The translations under genes and the position numbers were made by a program. Of a stretch of 64,000 bases of DNA, positions 26,463 through 34,795 are shown in pieces; within the stretch, counting starts at the first letter, position 1; each line of letters starts with the position of its first letter. The notes below the pieces were generated by a model, which had not been told where the DNA came from, did no database searches, and saw only the letters and a program-made list of their open reading frames with translations. The stretch lies in the NCBI GenBank assembly GCA_012728855.1, contig JAAYEH010000681.1, forward strand, positions 1 through 64,000, given 5' to 3'. The stretch is from Rhodopirellula sp. (GTDB lineage: Bacteria > Planctomycetota > Planctomycetia > Pirellulales > Thermoguttaceae).

Positions 26463-29400
26463 CGCCGCCTCCTTCCGCTTTGCCGGTCGCCTCCTCGGGA
26501 CGATCCGCGGCAGGCGAGTCGCCAAATGGGCTTTTCCCGGCCGCGACAACTTCGGCAGGCAGCGGGGTCGCAAGTTCGGCGAACGGCGTCGATGCCGCGA
26601 TTGCCGTGCGACGAGCGTACAACAGCCAGGCAACCAGCCAGATGGCGACCACACCGGCGATCCCCAGGCGCGCGGCCAGCAGCCAACTATAGACCGGCGA
26701 CGGCCGAAACAGCCCAACAAACAGCAGGGCGAACACCATCACCAGTACCCAGAACACCTTCGTCTCCAGCGAGAACCTCGTCAGTCCGATTCCAATCGCC
26801 AGTACGAGCAGACTGCCGAGGGTGGTCATCGTGGGGATGTGCCAGTAGCCGGTTGTCAACTCCCGGGGACCGGTCAGGCTGCTGAACAGGTAGGTCGTGC
26901 CGCCCACCTGAAAGTCGAACGATGAGGCATCCTCGGTAAACCAACCGTCAGGATTGTCGGCCGCCTGGTTGATCGCGCGCGAGTCCCAAAGTCCGACGCC
27001 GATATGGCTGGTGTATCCACCGGGGTCGCCCACCAGGCGATAGTCCTGCGGCACCCAGAGACGCACGTACACCTTTTGAAACTTCACCCCTTCCTCGAAC
27101 TGCGGAAGCGGCAGATGCAACTCGCCCGACGTATTCAGCCCTTCATCGCCAGGTGGCATCTCGTAGACCAGGGCGATCTCGAACGGTTCATCCGAGTCGG
27201 CCGCCCTCGCAACGTTGATGAAATACGCCTTATCCTCGGAATCTCCGGCCGCGGTGGCGGGCGCCTTCTCCGGGGCCACGGTCTGTCCCGCCACGCTGAC
27301 GCCCAAGATGCGCGGGCTGCGAAGGCGAACCGCCAGACGCTGCCGCTCGCTCGACTTCAAATCGTATCGGGCGCGCACCGTTACCGGGCCGTCTTCCGTC
27401 ACAACGGCCTCGATATACGCGCGGCGGACGATGGTTCTTACCACGTCTTGAAGCTCGTGTTTCGTCACACTCAGCGTCAATCCAGCCGGATGTTGGTAAT
27501 AGCGGTAGGCCAGATACGGCTGGGTCGCGCCGGAGTGCTGCGAAAGTTCGCGGGGATCGATTTCCTCCAGTCCCGTCGCCGCCGACTCGATCGATAGGGC
27601 GCGATCCTTATGAACGGCGATTTCGCCGGTTTCCCGATCGGCGTCCAGCGCTCGGATAGGTTTCAGTTCGAACTGCGTACCCCGCTCGGGAATGGAAATC
27701 TTCTCATCGTACGTTGCGGTGAGCGCGACCCGGCCCAACGCTTCGGAATGCAAAACGATCGTCCATTCGACGGTGCCGTCGTCGCTCGCCTCGCCCGCCT
27801 TGCGACGCTCCTTGATGCCGTCTCCCTCGATTTGCAGGCGATCGGACGCGGCCGCGGGCACCGCCAGGCGGAACGTGTCGGTCCCGGCGAACTGAATTTG
27901 ATAGTCCAGCGACGTAACAACCTGCACCACGTCTTCCTTGACGTGAGCGACCGTACCAACAAGAACCAACATTCGTCGCGGCCGCTCGGTAATCGCCTGC
28001 ACGATACGGACCGGCCTCGTGACGAACGAAAACGCCGCGGCCAGCGTCGAACCAGCGGGCGGTTGCGGCTGGAACCCCCGCGACGCCAGTTCCTCGGGCG
28101 TGGCGGACCGCGCCGCCTCCAGTTGCGAGGCATCCGTTTTTACCTCCAGCGATTCCCGGGCAATCACGGCGACCAGACCCTGTTCACGTGTCGCATTGAG
28201 CGGCTCCAAGAGCGGCAGCGCCAATTCGCCGGCGGGTTTGTCGCGAGCCTGGCTGGCCGTGACATGGATCGCAAACTCGCCCAGCAGCTTCTTGGTGAAA
28301 TAGACGGTCAGCGTTTGACCGTCCTTCGCGGAGGCAACTTCGAAACGCTCCATCGAGTCGGCGCGGACCTCGTCGACTTGAAACGCGCCCGGCAGCCGCA
28401 GCGCCAGCGAAAAGATCCCCGACCGCGACACCTCGCAACGAAACTGCCCGCGCGTGGTCACCCGCGCCTTGTCCAACAGCACCGAAAGATGGCTATCGAC
28501 GATGATGCGGGGTTGCAGCGGGGAAGCGACCAGCGAGAGTGTGTGGTCGGGCCGGAAGAACTTGTAGAAAGTGCCGCCTACTTTCCGCAAGGTTTCCGGG
28601 GCATCGGCGGCGTCGATGCGCGTGATCGACTCACGCTCCACATATTCAAGGCCCACGTCTTCGGCGCTGCGGACGGCCAGAACCCCGCTTTCCCTCGCCG
28701 CGCCCACCGCGCGAACCTGTCCCACCCGAAAAGCCTCGTCGGGCAGCGGCATTTCGGTGCGCAGCTCGAGGCGAATCGTGTCGCTGGCCGGCGCGTGCAA
28801 TCGCACCTTGACCTGCTGGCGGTCGTCGATCGTCTCGGTTTGCCAGTCGCGGAGTCCCCGCGACTGCACGTCAAGCAGCCGCTGGTCGGCCGGCAACTCG
28901 ATCGTCAGTTCACCCAATGATCCGCGCAGGATCTGGTAGTCGAACAGCGCGTGAGTGTGGACAACGCCGTCGCCCACGTCGACGGCAATCGTATCGGTGA
29001 CGTTCGCCAAGCCGGCAGCCTGGTCGGCACCGCCCGTCTTAGGTTGCCAACTGACGGTGAAGCGGGTGGCGGCCCCCAAAACCGCTCGTACCAGCGTGGC
29101 ATCCTTCTCGCCAGGCCGCAGTTCCAAAGCCCGCTGCGGATCGACTTGCACCGCCAGATCCTTCTCCGGTATCACCAATTCCAGGTTGCTGACTCCCACG
29201 GCCGGACACTCGACCGTGAAGCTCCGTCCCTCGGTGGCCGACTTCACTGCCGTCATCAGACTGAGCTTGATCCGGTGTTTACCTTCTCCGTGGACGAGCA
29301 GTTCGTATTGCCCTTGGCCGACGCCGCGCAGCAGCACGGCTTCGTCTTCCGCCCGCGCCGAACCGATCGCGGCGTCGCCGAACTGCACCGGCAAACGAGC

Positions 29401-29841
29401 CCACTCGGCACCCAATACCTCGACGTCCAACGTCGCTTCCAGGTGGACCAGTTCGCCCTTGACCGTGCCGACATAGTCGGCATGTGTGATTACCCCGTTG
29501 ACCGGCGGCTTGACGGGCGGTTGTACGGGCTGGACCAGCCGATCCCACATTTCCAGAAACTGCCCATAAGGGAGCACGATCGACGAATCCTCGTCTTCCA
29601 GCACGTCGCGCAACTTCTCGAAAGGAACGTAGATGACGTGTTCTTCGCGCTGCGGTGAGTCGCCGTCGGACGCTGTCTGGCCGGTCGTATTCTCAACGGC
29701 CGGCGGCGTGGCCGGTGGTCGCTCGGTATTGCCAGCCTGCGGAGTCGCGGGCGGCGGTTGGGCGGACATTGCGTCCTGTCTTGCGGAGAAGCCGGAAAAC
29801 GCCAACAACAGGGCCAGAGCCGGTACGCAGACCCGCGACAT
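26449..29841 (-). CDS. Large secreted/membrane protein, single-module paralogue of the giant protein
   Basis: 1,130 residues; family not recognised. Signal peptide (VPALALLLAFSGFSA), then a Pro/Gln-rich linker, then module A, which opens with VIYVPFEKLRDVL and LPYGQFLEMWDRLVQP. These align by eye with IYIP/FLRLW-type segments opening modules B and C of the downstream protein. A long beta-rich body follows, with recurring LP...L.V blocks and YRYYQHPAGLTLSVTKHE near residue 790, which also has counterparts in B and C. Three membrane helices lie near the C-terminus (~1020-1095), with a short Pro/Ala/acidic tail. GGGAGG precedes the ATG at 29841 by seven bases; TTG 29856 is less likely. It is first in a two-gene operon. 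No enzyme motif was seen. Confidence 0.82.
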   Translation of the reverse strand: MSRVCVPALALLLAFSGFSARQDAMSAQPPPATPQAGNTERPPATPPAVENTTGQTASDGDSPQREEHVIYVPFEKLRDVLEDEDSSIVLPYGQFLEMWDRLVQPVQPPVKPPVNGVITHADYVGTVKGELVHLEATLDVEVLGAEWARLPVQFGDAAIGSARAEDEAVLLRGVGQGQYELLVHGEGKHRIKLSLMTAVKSATEGRSFTVECPAVGVSNLELVIPEKDLAVQVDPQRALELRPGEKDATLVRAVLGAATRFTVSWQPKTGGADQAAGLANVTDTIAVDVGDGVVHTHALFDYQILRGSLGELTIELPADQRLLDVQSRGLRDWQTETIDDRQQVKVRLHAPASDTIRLELRTEMPLPDEAFRVGQVRAVGAARESGVLAVRSAEDVGLEYVERESITRIDAADAPETLRKVGGTFYKFFRPDHTLSLVASPLQPRIIVDSHLSVLLDKARVTTRGQFRCEVSRSGIFSLALRLPGAFQVDEVRADSMERFEVASAKDGQTLTVYFTKKLLGEFAIHVTASQARDKPAGELALPLLEPLNATREQGLVAVIARESLEVKTDASQLEAARSATPEELASRGFQPQPPAGSTLAAAFSFVTRPVRIVQAITERPRRMLVLVGTVAHVKEDVVQVVTSLDYQIQFAGTDTFRLAVPAAASDRLQIEGDGIKERRKAGEASDDGTVEWTIVLHSEALGRVALTATYDEKISIPERGTQFELKPIRALDADRETGEIAVHKDRALSIESAATGLEEIDPRELSQHSGATQPYLAYRYYQHPAGLTLSVTKHELQDVVRTIVRRAYIEAVVTEDGPVTVRARYDLKSSERQRLAVRLRSPRILGVSVAGQTVAPEKAPATAAGDSEDKAYFINVARAADSDEPFEIALVYEMPPGDEGLNTSGELHLPLPQFEEGVKFQKVYVRLWVPQDYRLVGDPGGYTSHIGVGLWDSRAINQAADNPDGWFTEDASSFDFQVGGTTYLFSSLTGPRELTTGYWHIPTMTTLGSLLVLAIGIGLTRFSLETKVFWVLVMVFALLFVGLFRPSPVYSWLLAARLGIAGVVAIWLVAWLLYARRTAIAASTPFAELATPLPAEVVAAGKSPFGDSPAADRPEEATGKAEGGGDDNR

Positions 29842-30242
29842 AATCTTGCCTCCCAACGGGGGTTTCGTCGGGTGAGAATCTCACTTGCTGGATCCGGAAA
29901 CGGGGACAGGCACCCTACCTCTTGTGCAAGCGCGAGACCAATACAACTACAGCCGGGAGCCAGTCCCCGTTTCCGGACAGCCTCTAGTAGATGAGCCGAT
30001 CCGACAGCAAAGTGACGGGAGTTGTCGTCGCCGGTGTCCCTTTCCGGCGGCTGCAAGCCATTCTACTTCCGGGTCGCTCAGCAGTGCAACTGAGCAGCGG
30101 GGAAAAAATCACCGGCCTGCCACGAGGGCAGAAAACCAGCAGCCCGGCTGCTCAGGATCGGCAAATGAATGACTGTCGCGAAATCGACGTGGGAAGGTGC
30201 CGTCCCCGCCGTTGAAAAACCTCAGTGTCCTAATGGCGCAGA
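29842..30242. other. Spacer with REP-like palindrome, no gene seen
   Basis: 401 bp between two reverse-strand genes. It holds the palindrome at 29893-29977. The rest shows only short overlapping frames. The promoter of the giant-protein operon should lie in the right half of 29842-29890 or within the repeat. Confidence 0.6.
29893..29977. repeat. REP-like palindrome, GGGGACAGGCAC family (copy C)
   Basis: Arms TCCGGAAACGGGGAC and GTCCCCGTTTCCGGA are perfect over 15 bp. Inside are AGGCACC and GGGAGCCA, as in copies A and B, but the central block differs. It lies just upstream of the giant-protein operon start. Confidence 0.85.
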
Positions 30243-31205
30243 TCAGAAGAATCGTGCGAGGAATTCCGGTACCCGCCCGTCCAACCAGAATCGCGGCGCC
30301 CACGGCCAGCGGCCCGAAACGAAGCCCAGGTGCCCGCCGTTGTCGCTTATTTCCAGGGTTACGTGGTCGGATACCGAGCGGATATCCGGGATCAGATGAG
30401 CAGGCACGAGCGGATCGTTACGGGCGTTGACGATGAGCGTGGGAACGGAAACGTATCCCAGCAAGGTGTCGCAACGGGTTCTGGCGTAGTAATCTTCGGC
30501 GCCGTCGAAACCGTTGAGCGGACCGGTCACGCGATCGTCGAACTTAAAGAAGGTGCTCAGACTTGGAATGTCGCTTTCCGTCAGTTTAAGTCCGATGTCG
30601 ACGGCCTTCATCTTTCGCCGCAGATCGCGATGCAGACTGCCGAGCAGATGCCGTTGGTAAACGCGGGAAAACCCCTTCTCGATCTTCTTCGCAACGATGC
30701 CGAGGTGAAACGGCGCCGACACGCCGACCGCCGCTGCGATTGGTGGACTCTCACCGCACCGTCCGGTTTCACCGAGCCATTTCAGGCAGATGTTTGCACC
30801 GACGGAATAGCCGACCGCGCCGATCGGCGTATGCGGTTCCCGCTGATGAAGCACACGGACCAGGTAGTCCAGGTCGTAAGTCTTGCCACAGTGGTAGCTC
30901 TGAGGCAAGCGGTTCGGCTCGCCTCGGCCGCGGTAATTCAACAGCACGCCCCGCCAGCCACGGCCGACACATGCTCGCAACAAACGGCGGACGTAGGAGG
31001 AATCCAGGTCGCCTTGCAGCCCCGGCAACACGACGACGATCGGCCCACGGTCGCCCACCCAATCCAAATTGATGAAGTCGCCATCCGGCGTTTCGAGTTG
31101 TTCCAGCCGAGCGTGGAGGGGTATCTTTCGCGTCAGGCAGGACCAGAGCGTCTGGCCGTGTCCGCCTCGAAGCCACCACGCCGGCTTGAATGCCTTGTTG
31201 GACAT
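30243..31205 (-). CDS. YheT-type alpha/beta-fold hydrolase
   Basis: 320 residues. Family features: the N-terminal W-LRGGHGQTLW segment, VVVLPGLQGD (oxyanion region), NYRGRGE, the nucleophile elbow GYSVGAN (Ser), and near the C-terminus NARNDPLVP (Asp) and NGGHLGF (His), completing a catalytic triad. E. coli YheT and eukaryotic ABHD1/3 proteins belong here; they act on esters or lipids, with no firm substrate for the bacterial forms. The start at 31205 is the first ATG consistent with the family. The upstream ORF extension to 31310 overlaps the preceding gene. It starts nine bases after the membrane-protein gene, so the two are probably one operon. Confidence 0.88.
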   Translation of the reverse strand: MSNKAFKPAWWLRGGHGQTLWSCLTRKIPLHARLEQLETPDGDFINLDWVGDRGPIVVVLPGLQGDLDSSYVRRLLRACVGRGWRGVLLNYRGRGEPNRLPQSYHCGKTYDLDYLVRVLHQREPHTPIGAVGYSVGANICLKWLGETGRCGESPPIAAAVGVSAPFHLGIVAKKIEKGFSRVYQRHLLGSLHRDLRRKMKAVDIGLKLTESDIPSLSTFFKFDDRVTGPLNGFDGAEDYYARTRCDTLLGYVSVPTLIVNARNDPLVPAHLIPDIRSVSDHVTLEISDNGGHLGFVSGRWPWAPRFWLDGRVPEFLARFF

Positions 31206-31213
31206 AACGCAGT

Positions 31214-31813
31214 TCACTTGCTCTTCTCGCCGGTTTTTGCCGCCACAGCGGGCGGTGTTGCGGTCTTCCTGCGGCCTTCGACGGCCTGCAACTCCTGCCT
31301 TTGGCCCCATAGATAGAAGATGAAGCCCGCGATCACTCCGACGACCGTAGCCGAGAGGACGGCGGCGGCACTACTCGGGAAGCTGGAGTTCTCCGCGGCG
31401 GCTTGGGTGGTGAGGACGAGGCCCACCAGACTGATCAACAGTCCCAGGGCATCGGAGAGTATCTCGGCGGGACTGAATGCGAACTTGGCGAGGACCGCCA
31501 GTTTTCCGAGCGTCAGTTGGAGGGCGAAGCTGACCACGCCCGTCACCATCATCGCGAACGCAACCCAATGAAAAGCGGGAAAGGCGAACGCCTCCGCCAA
31601 CCGGTAGATGGGCCGGAGAATACCCGCCGATACGTCCCTCGCCTGTTCGCTCTTGTCGACGGCGTCGGCCGCCGCGTCGGCCGTCTCTCGCGCACTTTCC
31701 AGAGTCTGGCGGGCCTTCTCCTCAAGACCGGCGTCGGACTGCTGCGACCAGGCGGGCGTTGCGATAGCCAATGCGACAGCAAGAGGTAGAGCAACTCTCG
31801 TGATGTGTGCCAT
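31214..31813 (-). CDS. Small membrane protein of unknown function
   Basis: 199 residues; family not recognised. A signal peptide (ALPLAVALAIATPAWS) is followed by a short charged helical stretch rich in Ala, Asp and Glu (~25-60). Three hydrophobic helices follow at about 80-100, 115-140 and 150-172, and then a basic tail (EGRRKTATPPAVAAKTGEKSK-like). AAAGGA precedes the ATG. Close spacing to the YheT-type hydrolase suggests a shared transcript and perhaps a membrane-linked lipid function, which is only inference. Confidence 0.75.
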   Translation of the reverse strand: MAHITRVALPLAVALAIATPAWSQQSDAGLEEKARQTLESARETADAAADAVDKSEQARDVSAGILRPIYRLAEAFAFPAFHWVAFAMMVTGVVSFALQLTLGKLAVLAKFAFSPAEILSDALGLLISLVGLVLTTQAAAENSSFPSSAAAVLSATVVGVIAGFIFYLWGQRQELQAVEGRRKTATPPAVAAKTGEKSK

Positions 31814-32541
31814 GCTAACATCCTTTCAATAAAAACATCGCTTTTGTCTTCCCCAATCATCTCTTCGACGCGAACGACTATATCTTACGCTTGTCGGTGG
31901 CCGCAGGCCGCAAATTACTGGTAGGCCGGCCTGCTCCCACGGCGCGCTGCGGAACGAATCGCCGCGAGGTCCGGCACTTTGGCCGATGAATTCCCTTCTT
32001 CGGCGAGCGACCGATAAAAGCTTACCCGTTAATCAGCCCGGCTGCTCGGAAGCAGTCGGGCTGATGGGAATCGTCATGGGACGCCATCATCTGTCGTTTG
32101 CCTTGCCACGACCACCCCCCCTGTCGGCGTGTGTCGTGGCGTTGCCGCAGTCCGCTGTGCAGCATCGCACCATCGGAATTGCCGCACGTCGTCCGCCCAA
32201 GTGTCTTGTGCTGTGCCGTAGACCGCGGAGTACGGGAACCGCGACAAGCTGAGGTGGCGTCCCATGAGCTACTTGAATCGTGATCCGCCCCGGAGAATAA
32301 TCTTCGCGCCGCTTCGGTCCGAATAACGGCGGACTTAGAGCCTATCCCAAAACCTTGGCGGAGAGGGGGACAGGCACATTTTGCTCCGAAGACTCCGCAA
32401 AATGAGCCAGTCCCCGGCGGTTTTGGGATAGGCTCTTAGTGGCGGGCGAAGAGGTTCGCCGCACGATGGAAGAAAAAGCTGCTTCGCAATCGTTTTTGCG
32501 TAGGCAGGAGAGTCCCTTTCCCTACTCACGGAGATGTACGG
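31814..32541. other. Intergenic region with one MITE-like element, no gene seen
   Basis: 728 bp between divergent genes. It contains an imperfect hairpin at about 32037-32064 (AGCCCGGCTGC/GCAGTCGGGCT), a MITE-like element at 32337-32436, and the promoter and leader of the cysteine-rich protein gene. Short open frames are scattered on both strands without starts or recognisable products. Confidence 0.65.
32337..32436. mobile_element. MITE-like element, copy 2
   Basis: 100 bp with ends AGAGCCTATCCCAAAACC and GGTTTTGGGATAGGCTCT, perfect inverted repeats over 18 bp. Core identical in plan to copies 1 and 3. If the element is taken as GAGCC...GGCTC, it is flanked by TTA on both sides, which fits a 3-bp target-site duplication. 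Confidence 0.88.
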
Positions 32542-33282
32542 ATGTTGAAGTCAATCTTTGCCTTGATGACGAGTGTTGCGATGCTGGCCATCGCCGCCAT
32601 CGCGCAAGCCAATTGTGGTAATTGCGGCCCGAAAGCTGCTGATGCCGACAAGAGCGCCGCCGCGGCGTCGAGCGGTGGGAGCTGCAGTGCGGCAACCTGT
32701 GCCGCCGCCCAGTGCGGCACCAATAAGGGTTGTCCGGTTGCTGCCGCTATGGAGAGACTGCCTAAGTTGAGCTACGCCGTCGGCCAGAAGAGCACCTGCT
32801 GTCCTAAGGAAGCAGCCAAGCTTGCCAAGGAGTCGGGCGGCCATATCCATTTCGTTGTTGCCGGAAAAGAGTATGATTCAAAGCCGGAAGCCCAAACGGC
32901 TCTGATCGAAGCGACTGAGAAATTCGTCGACTCTTTCACCAAGCCCCACAAATGCTCGAAGAGCGGAAAGTTGACGCTGGCCGGTGCGGTCCAGAACTGT
33001 GATAAGTCAGCCGCGCAGACGGCCGAGCGGATGCAGCAAGCCATGGCGAAGGTCAAATTGACCTATGCCGTCGGGGAGAAGGAGTGTGGTTGTCCGGTGC
33101 GGGCCGCCGAGTTGGCCAAGGAAACGGGCAAGGAAAAGCTGTTCGTCGTCGGTGAAGAGAAGACCGGCTGCGAAAAGACCGCTCGGCTCAACCTTGCGCG
33201 AGCCAAATTCAGGGCTGCCGTCGAGGCCATGGTCCAGGCAGAGGCTGCGGCTCCCGCTGACGCGCCTTCCAAGGAATCCTGA
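32542..33282 (+). CDS. Secreted cysteine-rich protein with a duplicated YAVG-CP domain
   Basis: 246 residues; family not recognised. Signal peptide 1-23, then a short Cys/Ala/Ser-rich segment with CGNC and three further cysteines (24-64). Two homologous units follow: residues ~75-131, with KLSYAVGQKSTCCPKEAAKL and HFVVAGKE, and residues ~172-230, with KLTYAVGEKECGCPVRAAEL and LFVVGEEK. Each unit carries a CC-P or CGCP motif, a KLAKE/ELAKE helix and a C-terminal helix. Cysteine pairs with a following Pro suggest metal or thiol chemistry in the periplasm, but this is a guess. GGAG lies eight bases before the ATG. The gene stands alone between two gene-poor regions. Confidence 0.82.
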   Translation: MLKSIFALMTSVAMLAIAAIAQANCGNCGPKAADADKSAAAASSGGSCSAATCAAAQCGTNKGCPVAAAMERLPKLSYAVGQKSTCCPKEAAKLAKESGGHIHFVVAGKEYDSKPEAQTALIEATEKFVDSFTKPHKCSKSGKLTLAGAVQNCDKSAAQTAERMQQAMAKVKLTYAVGEKECGCPVRAAELAKETGKEKLFVVGEEKTGCEKTARLNLARAKFRAAVEAMVQAEAAAPADAPSKES

Positions 33283-34795
33283 GATCGGAGCCGAGTCAGT
33301 CGCCGTTCTTGCGATCCTTGACACGGACTGTTCGAGCCGCCGTGGCGAAGTTGCCGCGGCGGCTTATTCTTCTTGTCGCGTCGGGCTTCCTTCAGATACC
33401 GGAAGGAATAGAAAGGAGGAAAGAAAGCGGTGACAAGTCACGGGCACTCCAAGGGCGCCCAAAAAATGGCTCTTCCGCAGAATCTGTGGGCAAGTTCAAA
33501 CCATTGACACTCAAGAACACCGAGATTTCTTGTCAATCTGACAGAAGCGGCACGTGGTTTTCCTGTATCGGAAAGACGGCAACAGAGAAGAGGAACCCGT
33601 ACTCTGGGTTCAAGTACGGGTTCCTCTTCTCTGTTGCCGCATTTCCGCGGGATACGAACATGTCCACTGTTTCGATCACTGTCTCCACCGATTGGGAATC
33701 GCGCGAAGGTACCCACGAATTCTTCGGAGGAGCCAAAAAGATAGGCGCGCCTGCCGCTGGGTACGTGCCGCGTGCGTCTGCACGCTATTTGGGGGCGAGC
33801 GTTGGGATACGCCTCGGTTCCCCTCGAATGGCATCCGTCCGGCTGCGGTCGGCGCGCCGACAGGTTCGTTGGTAATACAGTCACGTTCTGTTCTGCGTGA
33901 GTCTCCTGGGTAATGAGGAATGTTGCCTGGGGCCGCGAGTTAGGCGGACGGGCCTGCCAATCCGTCACGCCGGTTCCGAGACATGGTTACTGCTGGAAAA
34001 GACGATGCCGGCGCTGGAGGGCGCTCAGTCGGCCGCTGGGCGCCCGGCAGGGAGGACCGGAACGTGCGAGCCGCATGTCGAAGACCAAGGTCCGCAAAGG
34101 CCGGACCCGTTGGGCGATAGGGATCATCAGCGTTGCCTCTTGAGGGAGGTTTTCTCAACCCGATGTCGCCGGTAGCCATCAGCGTGCGTGCCGCATCCGG
34201 TCGTTGCGTCCCCACTTCGGCAGCGACCGGTTCCGCCGGCGGCACATTCTCACCGCGCCGGCACGCACGCTGACGGCAGAACACGACGCGCGGCCACCTT
34301 CACCGCGTCGCTCGATCTCGCGTCGCTGTTCTCCGGACAGGAGGATATACACGACGCGGAAGAGAAGTCAAAAACAAATTCTCAAGGTTTTGGCAGTTCA
34401 CGCCGAACTGCCAACGCTAACTCGATACCGCGTAAGACGCTGCACGAAAAAAGAATTTTCTCGCGGATGGGAAACTTCGAAAGCATCGGCGAAAACCGAG
34501 GCAATGCCAAGCAGGAGAATCGACGAACTTGCCGGTAACGGCAACAGTTCTCTCGGTTCGCCAAGGCTCACCAACGTCTTTTTCGGCGGACTCGCGCAAT
34601 GCGATGTTCTTGCCGGCCGGCGACCGGATGGAACGCCCCATGGTGCGGCGGGACCGATGCGGACATGGACTCTTGCCCCGTCTTGGTTGTGACACCTGTT
34701 TTTCCGATGCCACGGACCGTTGAGACCGCTTGACGAGGAAGCAGGGGCGAGCCTACCATAATTGGTTCTACTCACTTCCCTGCAGAAATCGTCCT
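33283..34795. other. 1.5-kb gene-free region with a repeat
   Basis: The longest gene-free stretch of the window. 33578-33740 is the second copy of the palindrome-plus-tail repeat. From 33741 to 34795 open frames overlap in several phases on both strands, none longer than about 190 codons, with Arg/Pro/Ser-rich composition typical of shadow frames and no family match. No tRNA, tmRNA, RNase P or SRP RNA signature was recognised. An undiscovered structured RNA or a decayed gene cannot be excluded. Confidence 0.6.
33578..33740. repeat. Palindrome-plus-tail repeat, copy 2
   Basis: A perfect 26-bp inverted repeat (33578-33603 and 33613-33638, beginning GGCAACAGAGAAGAGGAACC) with the nine-base loop CTGGGTTCA. 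The tail TTTCCGCGGGATACGAACAT, TGTCCACTGT, GAATCGCGCGAAGGTACCCA and ATTCTTCGGAGGAGCC corresponds block by block to the tail at 14852-14960. Confidence 0.85.

Noticed and set aside
34450-34570. Reverse-strand peptide LPLPASSSILLLGIASV resembling a PEP-CTERM tail
   Set aside because: No PEP motif, no basic C-terminal end, and the frame overlaps others in a region without codon structure; most likely chance.
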